From contig NZ_JBARWZ010000120.1 in the NCBI RefSeq assembly GCF_049647105.1, forward strand, positions 1 to 64,000: a DNA stretch of 64,000 bases, in the 5' to 3' direction. The notes under the pieces were generated by a model. That model was given only the letters and a program-made list of their open reading frames with translations. It was not told where the DNA came from and did not search any database. The DNA is from Actinophytocola sp049647105. Lineage in GTDB: Bacteria > Actinomycetota > Actinomycetes > Mycobacteriales > Pseudonocardiaceae. Shown here in pieces: positions 1 through 7,851 of this stretch (its first letter is position 1; every line of letters begins with the position of its first letter). A program made the position numbers and the translations under genes.

Positions 1-212
1 CAATCCCATCGATCACGATGAGTCACCGCCCCAGTCCACGACGGACGCCACGCCGCTACACGGGCATCCTTACGTGAGGCAACGACTCACCTTCCCGGGC
101 ATTTTCGATGAGTCAACGCGAACCCCCCGGCCTGTCGGTACGCCCCGGTAGACTGGCATGGCGGGACGCCCCCGGGACAGGGTGGGGGTTGGGCACCGGC
201 GGTTCGCGGGAT
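1..212. other. Window edge, no supported gene
   Basis: I see no convincing gene here. The ten bases CGATGAGTCA occur at 16-25 and again at 106-115. A TAGACT box at about 151-156 sits just before an ATG at 158, but the reading frame behind that ATG runs antisense through arcA and has no recognisable protein character. An upstream gene may end left of the window. Confidence 0.4.
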
Positions 213-1436
213 TTACAGCTGTGCTCGGACGATGGGGCACGACATGCAGCGGGGGCCGCCTCGGCCGCTGCCCAGTTCCGAGCCGCGGATTCGCAGGACC
301 TCGATCCCGGCTTCCTCGAGCCGCTCGTTCGTCTCCACGTTCCGCTCGTACGCGACGACGACCCCCGGGCCGACGGCCAGGGTGTTGTTCCCGTCGTCCC
401 ACTGTTCGCGTTCGGCCGTCACCGGGTCGAGGCCGGTGTCGATCACGCGCAGCCGGTCGATGCCCATCGCCGTCGCGGCCGCCTCCAGGAACGGGACCGG
501 CCCGGCCACGCGCACACCCTTGGCGTCGTCGGGGCGCAGCGGATACGCGATCAGCGTGTCCCGCACGGCCGGGTACATCACCACCGCGTCCCGGTCGACC
601 ATCGTGCACACGGTGTCCAGGTGCATGGTCGCGCGGTCCTGCACGATCGGCACCGCCAGCACCGTGTGCGCCAGCCCGTCCGCGAACGCCGACCGCGCGA
701 GCGACTCCGCACCCGCGGGGGACGTGCGCTCACCGACCCCGATCGCCAGCACACCTGGCGAGAGCAGCAGCACGTCGCCGCCCTCGACCGGCGCCGAGTG
801 GGCGCCGTACGCGCGGCCAGCCGACCGGAACCTGGGGTGGTACGCGTAGATCAGGTCCAGCAGCGCGGTCTCGCGGTCCCGCGCGGGCAGCGCGAGCGAC
901 GCGATCGCCACCCGGTTGCCGATCCACACCGACGAGTCCCTGGTGAACAGCAGGTTCGGCAGTGGGTCGACGACGAAGTCGTGCGGGTGGTGCATCTTGC
1001 GCACCAGCGAAGCGCCCTCGGCGGCGGGCAGTTCCTCGAACGTCATGCCCGCCATCAGCACGTCCGCGAGCCCGGCCGGCGTGAGCGACGACAGGTGCGA
1101 GCTGAGCGCGTCGGCCAGCTCGTGTCCCACCCGCCGCCGGTCAACGGCCGTGTCGGCGGCCGCGGCGTGGGCGCGTTCGTCACCCAGCGCGGTGACCAGC
1201 GCGTCCACCAGCAGCAGCACGTCGACGTCGCGGGACTTGAGGGTCTCCGCGAACGCGTCGTGCTCCTCCTGTGCGCGGTCGACCCACGGGATGCTGTCGA
1301 ACAGCAGTTGGTCGTTGTTGCGCGGCGTGAGGCGCTTCAGCTCGGCCCCCGGCCGGTGCAGAAGCACCGCGCGCAGCGGCCCGACCTCGCTTTCCACCCG
1401 GGGCTGCTCGTGAACTTCGAGATCAGGTGCGGTCAC
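213..1436 (-). CDS. arcA: Arginine deiminase
   Basis: Hydrolyses L-arginine to citrulline and ammonia in the cytoplasm, the first step of the arginine deiminase pathway. The 407-residue length fits the family. Recognisable blocks, in order, are an N-terminal GPLRAVLLHRPG, FTRDSSVWIGN, VEGGDVLLLSPG, HLDTVCTMVDRD and, close to the C terminus, GGPRCMSCPI carrying the catalytic cysteine. I chose the GTG at 1436 because family-like sequence begins there (VTAPDLEVHEQPR). A TACGCT box lies seven bases upstream of it and there is no Shine-Dalgarno, so the message is probably leaderless. The ornithine carbamoyltransferase and carbamate kinase genes that usually accompany arcA are not adjacent, so it looks like a stand-alone gene, divergent from the DM13 gene. 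Confidence 0.93.
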   Translation of the reverse strand: MTAPDLEVHEQPRVESEVGPLRAVLLHRPGAELKRLTPRNNDQLLFDSIPWVDRAQEEHDAFAETLKSRDVDVLLLVDALVTALGDERAHAAAADTAVDRRRVGHELADALSSHLSSLTPAGLADVLMAGMTFEELPAAEGASLVRKMHHPHDFVVDPLPNLLFTRDSSVWIGNRVAIASLALPARDRETALLDLIYAYHPRFRSAGRAYGAHSAPVEGGDVLLLSPGVLAIGVGERTSPAGAESLARSAFADGLAHTVLAVPIVQDRATMHLDTVCTMVDRDAVVMYPAVRDTLIAYPLRPDDAKGVRVAGPVPFLEAAATAMGIDRLRVIDTGLDPVTAEREQWDDGNNTLAVGPGVVVAYERNVETNERLEEAGIEVLRIRGSELGSGRGGPRCMSCPIVRAQL

Positions 1437-1497
1437 GCCCGCGAGCGTAATAACTCGGTAAGTAGGTTGTCGCGTCCACCTCCGCCACGATGGACCC

Positions 1498-2031
1498 ATG
1501 CGACGACTGCTGATCTGGGTGGGTGTGCCCGTTGCGCTGATCGGACTCGGGATCGGACTGGTCCTGTTCGAACCCTGGCGCGCGTTCACGAGCAGCAACC
1601 TGGACGAGCCGGTCCCGGCCGCGGCACCGGAGAGCATGGCTCCCAGCGCCACCACCAGCTCGATGAGTACCCCGGCCGCGCCGCCCCAGCCGGTGGTTCT
1701 CGCCGAGGGCGCGTTCGTCAGCCAGGAGCACGACACCAGCGGCACCGCCAGCGTCCTCGAGCTGGGCGACGGCTCCCGGGTTCTGCGCCTGGAGGGCTTC
1801 TCCACCTCCGACGGCCCGGACGTGCACGTCTGGCTGTCCGAGGCGACCGCCGGTGGCGACTGGCACTCCTACGACGACGGCCGGTTCGTGGCGCTCGGCG
1901 AGATCAAGGCGACCGATGGCAACCACAACTACGCGATCCCGGCGGACGCCGACCTGACCGGCCTGCGGAGCGCGGTCATCTGGTGCGATCGCTTCAACGT
2001 CGCGTTCGGTTCGGCCGCGCTCGCGCTCTAG
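1498..2031 (+). CDS. Membrane-anchored DM13 domain protein
   Basis: A 177-residue protein with one N-terminal membrane segment (about residues 4-24) and a Ser/Thr/Pro/Ala-rich linker to about residue 65. A DM13 domain follows (about 68-177), with LRLEGFSTSDGPDVHVWLS and a late IWCDRFNVAFG containing the conserved cysteine. DM13 domains are proposed to be extracytoplasmic redox or cytochrome-like domains; the substrate here is unknown. The ATG has no obvious Shine-Dalgarno, and CACGAT lies six bases upstream, so a leaderless start is possible. Its TAG stop forms the left end of the 17-bp inverted repeat shared with the convergent gene. Confidence 0.8.
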   Translation: MRRLLIWVGVPVALIGLGIGLVLFEPWRAFTSSNLDEPVPAAAPESMAPSATTSSMSTPAAPPQPVVLAEGAFVSQEHDTSGTASVLELGDGSRVLRLEGFSTSDGPDVHVWLSEATAGGDWHSYDDGRFVALGEIKATDGNHNYAIPADADLTGLRSAVIWCDRFNVAFGSAALAL

Positions 2032-2089
2032 TGTCCCGAACCGGGAATGCCGCCGAATTGCGTGCCAGATTTCCGGTTCGGGACACTAG
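2028..2089. terminator. Bidirectional 17-bp inverted repeat between convergent genes
   Basis: The arms CTAGTGTCCCGAACCGG (2028-2044) and its exact complement (2073-2089) enclose a 28-base loop. The terminal CTAG at each end supplies the TAG stop codon of the adjacent gene: the DM13 gene on the left, the PPOX gene on the right. There is no U-tract, so this is a strong hairpin of the actinobacterial type or a small palindromic element rather than a classical intrinsic terminator. Confidence 0.7.
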
Positions 2090-2550
2090 GCGAGTTCCGG
2101 CGGGAAGCCGCCGGTCGCGACCGGGCCCCAGCGCTCGACGGTGACCCTGATCAGGCACTTGCCCTGCCTGCGCATGGCCGCCCGGTACTCGTCCCAGTCC
2201 GAGTGCTCGCCGGAGATCACGCGGAAGTACTCGACGAGCGGCTCGAGTGCCGCGGGCAGGTCCAGCACCTCCGCGGTGCCGTCGACCTGCACGTACGCGT
2301 CGTTGAACTCGTCGGACAGGACCAGCACCGACACCTTGGGGTCGCGTCTGGCGTTGCGTGTCTTGGCCCGCTGCGGATAGGTGGCGATCACGAGCCGGCC
2401 GGACGTGTCCAGACCGCAGGTCACGGGCGACATCTGCGGGCTGCCGTCGGCGCGCGTGGTCACGAGCACGGCGTGGTGGCGCCGGCTGACGAAGTCGTTC
2501 AGTGCTGCGCGGTCGACCCGGTCGGCAGTGGCGATCTTGGGCACGGACAC
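2086..2550 (-). CDS. PPOX-class F420-dependent oxidoreductase
   Basis: A 154-residue split-barrel protein of the pyridoxamine-phosphate-oxidase-like superfamily. In actinobacteria this small class typically binds deazaflavin F420 and reduces diverse substrates. Visible blocks are HHAVLVTTRADGSPQMSPVT near the N terminus (about residues 25-44), RLVIATYPQRAKTRNARRDP (the phosphate- and cofactor-binding strand, Arg/Lys-rich), VQVDGTAEVLDLP, and YFRVISGEHSDWDEYRAAMR near the C terminus. F420 rather than FMN is inferred from the family. The first GTG is at 2550, but a TAGGCT box lies seven bases before the second GTG (2544), so a leaderless start there (MPKIATADR) is equally plausible. Confidence 0.85.
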   Translation of the reverse strand: MSVPKIATADRVDRAALNDFVSRRHHAVLVTTRADGSPQMSPVTCGLDTSGRLVIATYPQRAKTRNARRDPKVSVLVLSDEFNDAYVQVDGTAEVLDLPAALEPLVEYFRVISGEHSDWDEYRAAMRRQGKCLIRVTVERWGPVATGGFPPELA

Positions 2551-2579
2551 CAGCCTACGTCGGAAGGTAGCGTTCTGCC

Positions 2580-3380
2580 GTGATCCGCACCTGGCTGAAC
2601 CCGCCGCGCCCGGAGTTCCCCGAACCGGTCGCCGACCCGCGTGAGCGGCGCGGGATCATCGTCGAGCTGGTGATCGTCTTCGCCATCACGCTGGGGCTTT
2701 CCGGGCTGCGCAGCCTGTTGTCGCTCGTCGACTCACTGCTGCGGGAGGAGCGGCTCGCCGACCAGGCGGTGGCGCTGAACGTCTCGCAGGCCACCAACCA
2801 GGTCCTCGACTTCCTGCGCCAGCTGCTGTCGGCGACGCAGCTGTTCGCCTGGGGTGCGCTCGGGTTGTACCTGTTGTGGCGGGCCGGAATCCAGCTGCGG
2901 CAGATCGGCATGGCCCGCGGCCGGTTCTGGCGCGACCTCGCGGGCGGCGCGGGGCTCGCCGCGCTGATCGGGGTGCCGGGCCTCGGGTTCTACCTGATCG
3001 CGCGGGCCGTCGGCGCGAACCTGACGGTGGTGCCGACCGCGCTGGACCACTGGTGGCAGTTCCTCACGCTGCCGCTGTCGGCGTTCGGCAACGCGTGGGC
3101 CGAGGAGGTGCTGGTCGTCGGCTACCTGATCACGCGGCTGCGGCAGCTGGGCCTGAAGGAGAACACGTCGCTGCTGGTGTCGTCGGTGGTGCGCGGGTCC
3201 TACCACCTCTACCAGGGCTTCGGCGGGTTCCTCGGCAACGTGATCATGGGCCTGGTGTTCGGCAGGGTGTGGCAGCGGACGAACCGGCTGTGGCCGCTGG
3301 TGCTGGCGCACTTCCTGATCGACTTCGTCGCGTTCGTGGGTTACGCGATACTGCGTGGCCGCGTCTCCTGGCTGCCGTGA
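2580..3380 (+). CDS. CPBP-family intramembrane protease-like protein
   Basis: A 266-residue polytopic membrane protein with about seven hydrophobic segments. CPBP (CAAX protease/Abi) family glutamic proteases carry EExxxR, FxxxH and HxxxN/D motifs in neighbouring helices. Here the glutamate pair is at residues 175-176 (WAEEVLVVGYL), followed by SYHLYQGF and HFLIDFV. The arginine normally five residues after EE is replaced by a Gly-Tyr stretch, so the first motif is not canonical and activity is uncertain. Substrates of bacterial members are mostly unknown. The start is the GTG at 2580: TAGCGT lies six bases upstream and no Shine-Dalgarno is seen, indicating a leaderless transcript. Confidence 0.78.
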   Translation: MIRTWLNPPRPEFPEPVADPRERRGIIVELVIVFAITLGLSGLRSLLSLVDSLLREERLADQAVALNVSQATNQVLDFLRQLLSATQLFAWGALGLYLLWRAGIQLRQIGMARGRFWRDLAGGAGLAALIGVPGLGFYLIARAVGANLTVVPTALDHWWQFLTLPLSAFGNAWAEEVLVVGYLITRLRQLGLKENTSLLVSSVVRGSYHLYQGFGGFLGNVIMGLVFGRVWQRTNRLWPLVLAHFLIDFVAFVGYAILRGRVSWLP

Positions 3381-3403
3381 CGCCGAACAGGTACGAATAG
3401 GTC

Positions 3404-5818
3404 ATGGCAGGCCTCGACGAGTACCGCAGGAAACGGGATCCCGAGAAGACCCCGGAGCCGGTGCCCGTCGACGAGCCCCTGCCGACCGGAAACAACGACA
3501 CGTTCGTCATCCAGGAGCACCACGCCACCCGGCTGCACTGGGACGTGCGCCTTGAGCGGGACGGCGTGCTCGTGTCGTGGGCCGTGCCCAAGGGGCTGCC
3601 GGACGTACCTGGTGACATCCGGTTGGCGGTGCACACCGAAGACCACCCGATGGAGTACGCGACGTTCTCCGGGGAGATTCCGAAGGGTGAGTACGGCGGC
3701 GGCCGGATGTTCATCTGGGACCGCGGCCACTACGAGACGCTGAAGTGGTCCGACCGCGAGGTCGCGGTGGTGTTCTCCGGGGAGCGGGCCAAGGGCCGGT
3801 ACACGTTCTTCCGCAGCGGCAGGGACTCGAAGGACTGGATGGTCCGCCGGTCCGAACCGCCGCTGCGGACCGGGTTCGTGCGGCTGCCGGAGCTGGTGGA
3901 GCCGATGCTGGCGTCGCCGGGCACGCTGCCTGCCGACGACGGGGACTGGTCGTACGAGTTCAAGTGGGACGGCGTCCGCGCGCTCGCCAGGGTCGAGGGC
4001 GGCAGGCTGCGGCTGCACTCCCGCAAGGGCAACGACATCACGGTCACCTATCCGGAGCTGCGGCCGCTCGGCGAGGAGCTGGGGGCGACGCAGGTGTGGC
4101 TGGACGGCGAGATCGTCGCGCTGCAGGACGGCAGGCCCAGCTTTCCCGCGCTGCAGCAACGGATGCACGTACAGAACGACCGGCAGGCGCGGAGCCTGAT
4201 GAACTCCGTGCCGGTCACGTACCTGGTCTTCGACGTGCTGTACCTGGACGGCAAGTCCTGTGTGGACCTCCCGTTCTCGGCACGCCGCGAGCTGCTCGAA
4301 GGACTCGACCTGCGCGGCCCGAACTGGCTCGTGTCCCCGTCGTTCGCGGGTGACGGCGCCGCGGTGGTGGACACCGCGCGGGACCAGCGGCTGGAAGGCG
4401 TGATCGCGAAACGGCGGTCGTCCCGGTACTACCCCGGCAAGCGGACCGCCGACTGGGTGAAGATCACCGAGGTCCTGACACTCGAGGTGCTGGTCGGCGG
4501 CTGGCGTCCTGGCGAGGGCAGGCGCGCGGGCACGATCGGCTCGCTGATGCTGGGCGTGCCGACCGACGCGGGGCTGCGTTACGTCGGCCAGGTCGGCACC
4601 GGCTTCACCGACGAGGCGCTGGCCGCGCTGCACGAGCGGTTGAAACCATTGGTGCGCAAGGCAAGCCCGTTCCTGAACGAGGTGCCGAGGGAGCGGGCGA
4701 AGGGTGCCACCTGGGTGTCGCCGGAGGTCGTCGGCGAGGTCGAGTTCCGCAACTGGACGCCGGACGGCCGCCTACGCGCCCCGTCGTGGCGCGGGTTGCG
4801 CTCGGACAAGGACGCGGCGGACCTGGAGCCGGAGGCCGCGCCGGACGCGGTGGCCGACGACGAACCGACCTTGGAGGAGGACGACATACCGGAGGAGCCG
4901 CAACCGCAGAACGTGCTGGTCGAGGTGGAAGGCAGGCGTCTGCGGTTGTCCAACCTGGACAAGGCGCTGTACCCCGGCTTCAGCAAGGCGCAGGTGATCG
5001 ACTACTACAGCCGGATCGCGCCGTTCCTGGTGCCACACCTGAAAGATCGCCCGGTGACGCTGCGCCGGTGGCCGGACGGGGTGCTGGGTCAGCCGTTCTA
5101 CGAGAAGAACGCGGCACGGCACGCGCCGGACTGGCTACCCACGGTGCGGGTGGAGACACCGGGCAGCACCCGCGGCAACGAGACGCTGGACTTCGTGCTG
5201 CTGAACGACCTGCCGAGCCTGGTGTGGTCGGCGAACATGGCGGCGCTGGAGCTGCACATCCCGCAGTGGACGGTCGACGGGGACGGGGAGCGGCGCGCCC
5301 CGGACCTGCTGGTGTTCGACCTGGACCCTGGCCCGCCCGCGACGATCGTCGAGTGCTGCCGGGTGGCGTTGCTCCTGCGGGCGGCGCTGGCCGACCACGG
5401 CATGAAGGTCTACGCGAAGACCAGTGGCAACAAGGGCATGCAGTTGTACGCCCCGATCACGACGAGCGCGGTGGAGCGGACGTCGGAGTACGCGAAGGTG
5501 GTGGCGGAGCACCTGTCGCGCGAGCATCCGGACCTGGTCGTGGCGCGGATGGCGAAGGACCTGCGGCCGCGCAAGGTGTTCATCGACTGGAGCCAGAACA
5601 ACCGCTACAAGACGACGATCGCGCCGTACTCCCTGCGCGGCAGGGAGACCCCGACGGTGTCGACCCCCATCACGTGGGACGAGGTGGCCGGCTGCCGCCA
5701 CCCGAACGACCTCACCTTCACGGCGAAGAACGTGCTGACCCGCGTCGAGGAGCACGGCGACCTGCTGAAACCGTTGCTGGTGAAGAAACGCCCGAAGCTC
5801 CCTGAGCAACCGGACTGA
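3404..5818 (+). CDS. ligD: Three-domain ATP-dependent DNA ligase LigD
   Basis: An 804-residue non-homologous end-joining enzyme. The order is 3'-phosphoesterase (about residues 30-155, with QEHHATRLHWDVRLE and its conserved histidines), ATP-dependent ligase (about 165-470; EFKWDGVRAL with the adenylated lysine near residue 187; later KRTADWVKI), an acidic linker, then the AEP-type polymerase/primase (about 515-800; FDLDPG metal motif near residue 640). This PE-Lig-Pol order is the Pseudomonas-like arrangement, not the Pol-PE-Lig order of Mycobacterium. The partner Ku gene is not adjacent or elsewhere in the window. It lies 23 bases after the CPBP gene and is tail-to-tail with the aminopeptidase gene. 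Confidence 0.95.
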   Translation: MAGLDEYRRKRDPEKTPEPVPVDEPLPTGNNDTFVIQEHHATRLHWDVRLERDGVLVSWAVPKGLPDVPGDIRLAVHTEDHPMEYATFSGEIPKGEYGGGRMFIWDRGHYETLKWSDREVAVVFSGERAKGRYTFFRSGRDSKDWMVRRSEPPLRTGFVRLPELVEPMLASPGTLPADDGDWSYEFKWDGVRALARVEGGRLRLHSRKGNDITVTYPELRPLGEELGATQVWLDGEIVALQDGRPSFPALQQRMHVQNDRQARSLMNSVPVTYLVFDVLYLDGKSCVDLPFSARRELLEGLDLRGPNWLVSPSFAGDGAAVVDTARDQRLEGVIAKRRSSRYYPGKRTADWVKITEVLTLEVLVGGWRPGEGRRAGTIGSLMLGVPTDAGLRYVGQVGTGFTDEALAALHERLKPLVRKASPFLNEVPRERAKGATWVSPEVVGEVEFRNWTPDGRLRAPSWRGLRSDKDAADLEPEAAPDAVADDEPTLEEDDIPEEPQPQNVLVEVEGRRLRLSNLDKALYPGFSKAQVIDYYSRIAPFLVPHLKDRPVTLRRWPDGVLGQPFYEKNAARHAPDWLPTVRVETPGSTRGNETLDFVLLNDLPSLVWSANMAALELHIPQWTVDGDGERRAPDLLVFDLDPGPPATIVECCRVALLLRAALADHGMKVYAKTSGNKGMQLYAPITTSAVERTSEYAKVVAEHLSREHPDLVVARMAKDLRPRKVFIDWSQNNRYKTTIAPYSLRGRETPTVSTPITWDEVAGCRHPNDLTFTAKNVLTRVEEHGDLLKPLLVKKRPKLPEQPD

Positions 5819-5824
5819 CGGGAC

Positions 5825-6592
5825 CTACAGCGCGGTCATCACGACCGGGCCGTCCCCGGTGATCGCCACGGTGTGTTCGATGTGCGCCGCCCGGCTGCCG
5901 TCCGGCGTGCGCAGTGCCCAGCCGTCGTCGTCGGTCGTGTACTTGTCCTGGCCGCCCGCCATGAACATCGGCTCGATCGCCAGCACCAGGCCTTCGCGCA
6001 GGGGGAGGCCGCGGCCGCGGCTGCCTTCGTTGGGGACGGACGGGTCCTCGTGCATGCGCCTGCCGATGCCGTGGCCGCCGAAGTCCTGCGGGATGCCGTA
6101 GCCCGCCGCGCGGCCGACCGTGCCGACGGCGTGGCCGATGTCGCCGAGGCGGCCGCCCGGCTGGGCCGCGGCGATGCCCGCGTCCAGGGCCCGCTGTGTC
6201 GTCGCGATCAGCTCCTCGTCGGCGGGCGCCGCGGTGCCGACCGTGAACGACACCGCCGCGTCGCCGTGGAAGCCGCCAAGGCCCGCGCCGAAGTCGATGC
6301 TCACCAGGTCGCCGTCGCGCAGCCGGTAGCCGCCGGGGATGCCGTGCACGATCACGTCGTTGACCGAGGCGCAGATGACCGCCGGGAACGGGGTCGGGGC
6401 GAAGTGCGGGAGGTAGTCCTTGAACGGCGACGTGGCGCCGTGCTCGGCGAGGACCGCGGCGGCCACCTCGTCCAGTTCCAGCAGCGACACCCCCACCGCG
6501 GCCGCGTCGCGGCAGGCACGCAACCCCATGGCGACCACCCTGCCCGCCTCACGCATGATCGCCAGCTCGGCGGCGGTCTTCAGCTCGACCAT
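5825..6592 (-). CDS. map: Type I methionyl aminopeptidase
   Basis: Removes the initiator methionine from nascent proteins as a dinuclear metalloenzyme; 255 residues, a normal length for the short class without an SH3-like extension. The pita-bread fold motifs are present: the substrate histidine in NDVIVHGIPGGY, metal aspartates in VSIDFGAGLGGFHGDAAVSF, histidine in FGGHGIGRRMHEDPSVPN, and glutamates in AIEPMF and AHIEHTVAIT. I chose ATG 6592 because GGGAGGA lies just upstream; a TTG twelve bases earlier is less likely. It is divergent from a tiny XRE regulator and shares with it a spacer carrying an inverted repeat. An actinobacterium usually has another map gene beside secY/infA, so this is probably a secondary, regulated copy. 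Confidence 0.92.
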   Translation of the reverse strand: MVELKTAAELAIMREAGRVVAMGLRACRDAAAVGVSLLELDEVAAAVLAEHGATSPFKDYLPHFAPTPFPAVICASVNDVIVHGIPGGYRLRDGDLVSIDFGAGLGGFHGDAAVSFTVGTAAPADEELIATTQRALDAGIAAAQPGGRLGDIGHAVGTVGRAAGYGIPQDFGGHGIGRRMHEDPSVPNEGSRGRGLPLREGLVLAIEPMFMAGGQDKYTTDDDGWALRTPDGSRAAHIEHTVAITGDGPVVMTAL

Positions 6593-6600
6593 GATTCCTC

Positions 6601-6642
6601 CCAATAACTATCCCAGTATTTGTATCACGGGATTAGTATTGG
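6601..6642. promoter_or_regulatory. Dyad operator between map and XRE regulator
   Basis: CCAATAACTATCCC (6601-6614) and GGGATTAGTATTGG (6629-6642) form an imperfect inverted repeat, 11 of 14 positions complementary, in an unusually AT-rich spacer. The right arm overlaps the TAGTAT box (6634-6639) seven bases before the XRE ATG, and the left arm abuts the map ribosome-binding site. This suggests the regulator controls both genes. Confidence 0.55.
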
Positions 6643-6646
6643 GGCC

Positions 6647-6895
6647 ATGGTGCGACCCCCGTTGAGTGAACAGGACCGTGAGCGTGGCCTTCGCCTCGGT
6701 GAGATCCTGCGGGCCGCCCGCGGTGACCGTACGACCGTCGAGGTCGCCGCGCAGGCGGGGATCTCCGTCGAGACGTTGCGCAAGATCGAGCACGGGCGGG
6801 TGCCGACGCCCGCGTTCTTCACGGTGGTCTCGATCGCGCGGGCCGTCGGTGTCCCGCTCGACAGCCTGGACCTCGAGCTAGCCCCCGTGCTGTAG
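6647..6895 (+). CDS. Small XRE-family HTH regulator
   Basis: An 82-residue protein that is essentially only a Cro/C1-type helix-turn-helix. Helices 2-3 are recognisable in TTVEVAAQAGISVETLRKIE (about residues 28-48), followed by the usual VPTPAFFTVVSIARAVGVPL. No ligand or dimerisation domain is present. ATG 6647 is preceded at seven bases by TAGTAT and there is no Shine-Dalgarno, so it is probably leaderless. It diverges from map across a dyad spacer and overlaps by 18 bases, tail to tail, with the DUF2470 gene. The likely role is local repression of map and of itself (inference from position). Confidence 0.8.
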   Translation: MVRPPLSEQDRERGLRLGEILRAARGDRTTVEVAAQAGISVETLRKIEHGRVPTPAFFTVVSIARAVGVPLDSLDLELAPVL

Positions 6896-7654
6896 CGCGA
6901 GGAACGGGCAGCCGACCATCCTGCGCAGCTCGTCGGACAGTTCGTCGAGCGTCGAGATCGGCCGCGAGAACGCGAGGCGGATGTCGTGGTCGCCCTCGAT
7001 CTCCTCGACCCGCAGCCGCAGGCCGTAGCGGTCGAGGCCAAGCGGCCTCAGGTGCCCGCCCTGCAGCCGTTCCGGCAGGTGGCGGCGCAGCGTGTGCACG
7101 ACCTCGGTGTGCGAAAGCTCGAGGTGCCGCAGCCAGCCGGCTTCCTCGTGGCAGAACGGGTCCGGCTCGGCCGCCGCGAACGTGGCCTGCGTGACCGGAT
7201 GCGTGCCGTCGGCGTCGGCGATCACCATCGACACCGGCGTGAGCTGGAGCAACGAGGCGCCGTGGCCCAGGTCCAGCAGGCGTGGGTCCGGACGGTCGAT
7301 CGCGATCGTCAGCGCCACCCCGCGGGCGGCGGGCAGTGGCAGCACCGAAAGCTGCCCGGTGATCCACAGCAGCCCGCGTACGGACTCCCGCAGTGGCACC
7401 GGCGCCATGTCGACGACCTCGACCATCGACGTGAGCACGCCGTCGGCGAGCGCGGCTGGCAAGTCGTGGTCGTCTGGCAGCAGCACCGACACCACGCCGT
7501 CGCCGTGTACGTGGTGCAGCAGCGGGGTTACGCGGTCCACCACCGCGCCCGTCGGCGGCAGCGACGGCATGGGCGGCAGCAGGGTCGCCGGGCCACGCGC
7601 GGCGATGGTCCTGGCGCGTTCGCCCGGGCTGGGACTCGGGGGCCGATCGGTCAA
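6878..7654 (-). CDS. DUF2470 protein, iron-box controlled
   Basis: A 258-residue cytoplasmic protein. Its C-terminal part (about 165-255) matches DUF2470, the alpha/beta domain found at the end of HugZ-type haem-utilisation proteins (DPFCHEEAGWLRHLELSHTE, then RYGLRLRVEEIEGDHDIRLAF). The N-terminal part resembles a degenerate FMN-binding split barrel. A role in haem or iron metabolism is suggested both by the family and by the DtxR/IdeR-type box over its ribosome-binding site. The start is a TTG at 7654: GGAGG lies six bases upstream and no nearer ATG is well placed. Confidence 0.8.
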   Translation of the reverse strand: MTDRPPSPSPGERARTIAARGPATLLPPMPSLPPTGAVVDRVTPLLHHVHGDGVVSVLLPDDHDLPAALADGVLTSMVEVVDMAPVPLRESVRGLLWITGQLSVLPLPAARGVALTIAIDRPDPRLLDLGHGASLLQLTPVSMVIADADGTHPVTQATFAAAEPDPFCHEEAGWLRHLELSHTEVVHTLRRHLPERLQGGHLRPLGLDRYGLRLRVEEIEGDHDIRLAFSRPISTLDELSDELRRMVGCPFLALQHGG

Positions 7655-7664
7655 GGAGCACCTC

Positions 7665-7683
7665 CGCAGTTAGGCTAACCTAA
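7665..7683 (-). promoter_or_regulatory. DtxR/IdeR-type iron box
   Basis: GTTAGGCTAACCTAA at 7669-7683 matches 15 consecutive positions of the 19-bp consensus TTAGGTTAGGCTAACCTAA; only the four outer bases on one side differ. The box touches the ribosome-binding site of the DUF2470 gene, so iron-loaded regulator should block its transcription. Confidence 0.85.
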
Positions 7684-7719
7684 CTATCGGCGAAACGACA
7701 GTCGGCGCGTCGGCAGCAC

Positions 7720-7845
7720 GTGACCCAGGCTCTCACCATCGCAGGCGTCTGGTTCACGGTGCTCGCGAACGTGGTGACCGTGCTACGAACGGTGATGGGC
7801 ACCCTGCTGGCCGGGATCGGCGTGCGGATCGCGATCAGCCGGTAG
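7720..7845 (+). CDS. Short membrane peptide, possible LysE-family C-terminal remnant
   Basis: A GTG-started frame of 41 codons (VTQALTIAGVWFTVLANV, later GTLLAGIGVRIAISR). It has two hydrophobic stretches and an ending like the last helix of LysE/RhtB amino-acid exporters, which commonly finish with GxLLxGxGxRLA followed by a basic residue. No Shine-Dalgarno is seen, and the frame is open upstream only to 7684. I read it as the surviving 3' end of an exporter gene, not a functional gene, but a genuine micro-membrane protein cannot be excluded. It ends six bases before the convergent sugar dehydrogenase stop. Confidence 0.35.
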   Translation: MTQALTIAGVWFTVLANVVTVLRTVMGTLLAGIGVRIAISR

Positions 7846-7851
7846 CTGTGC

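Noticed and set aside
158..946. Open frame starting after a TAGACT box at the left edge
   Set aside because: It runs antisense through arcA, with Arg/Pro-rich sequence and no domain.
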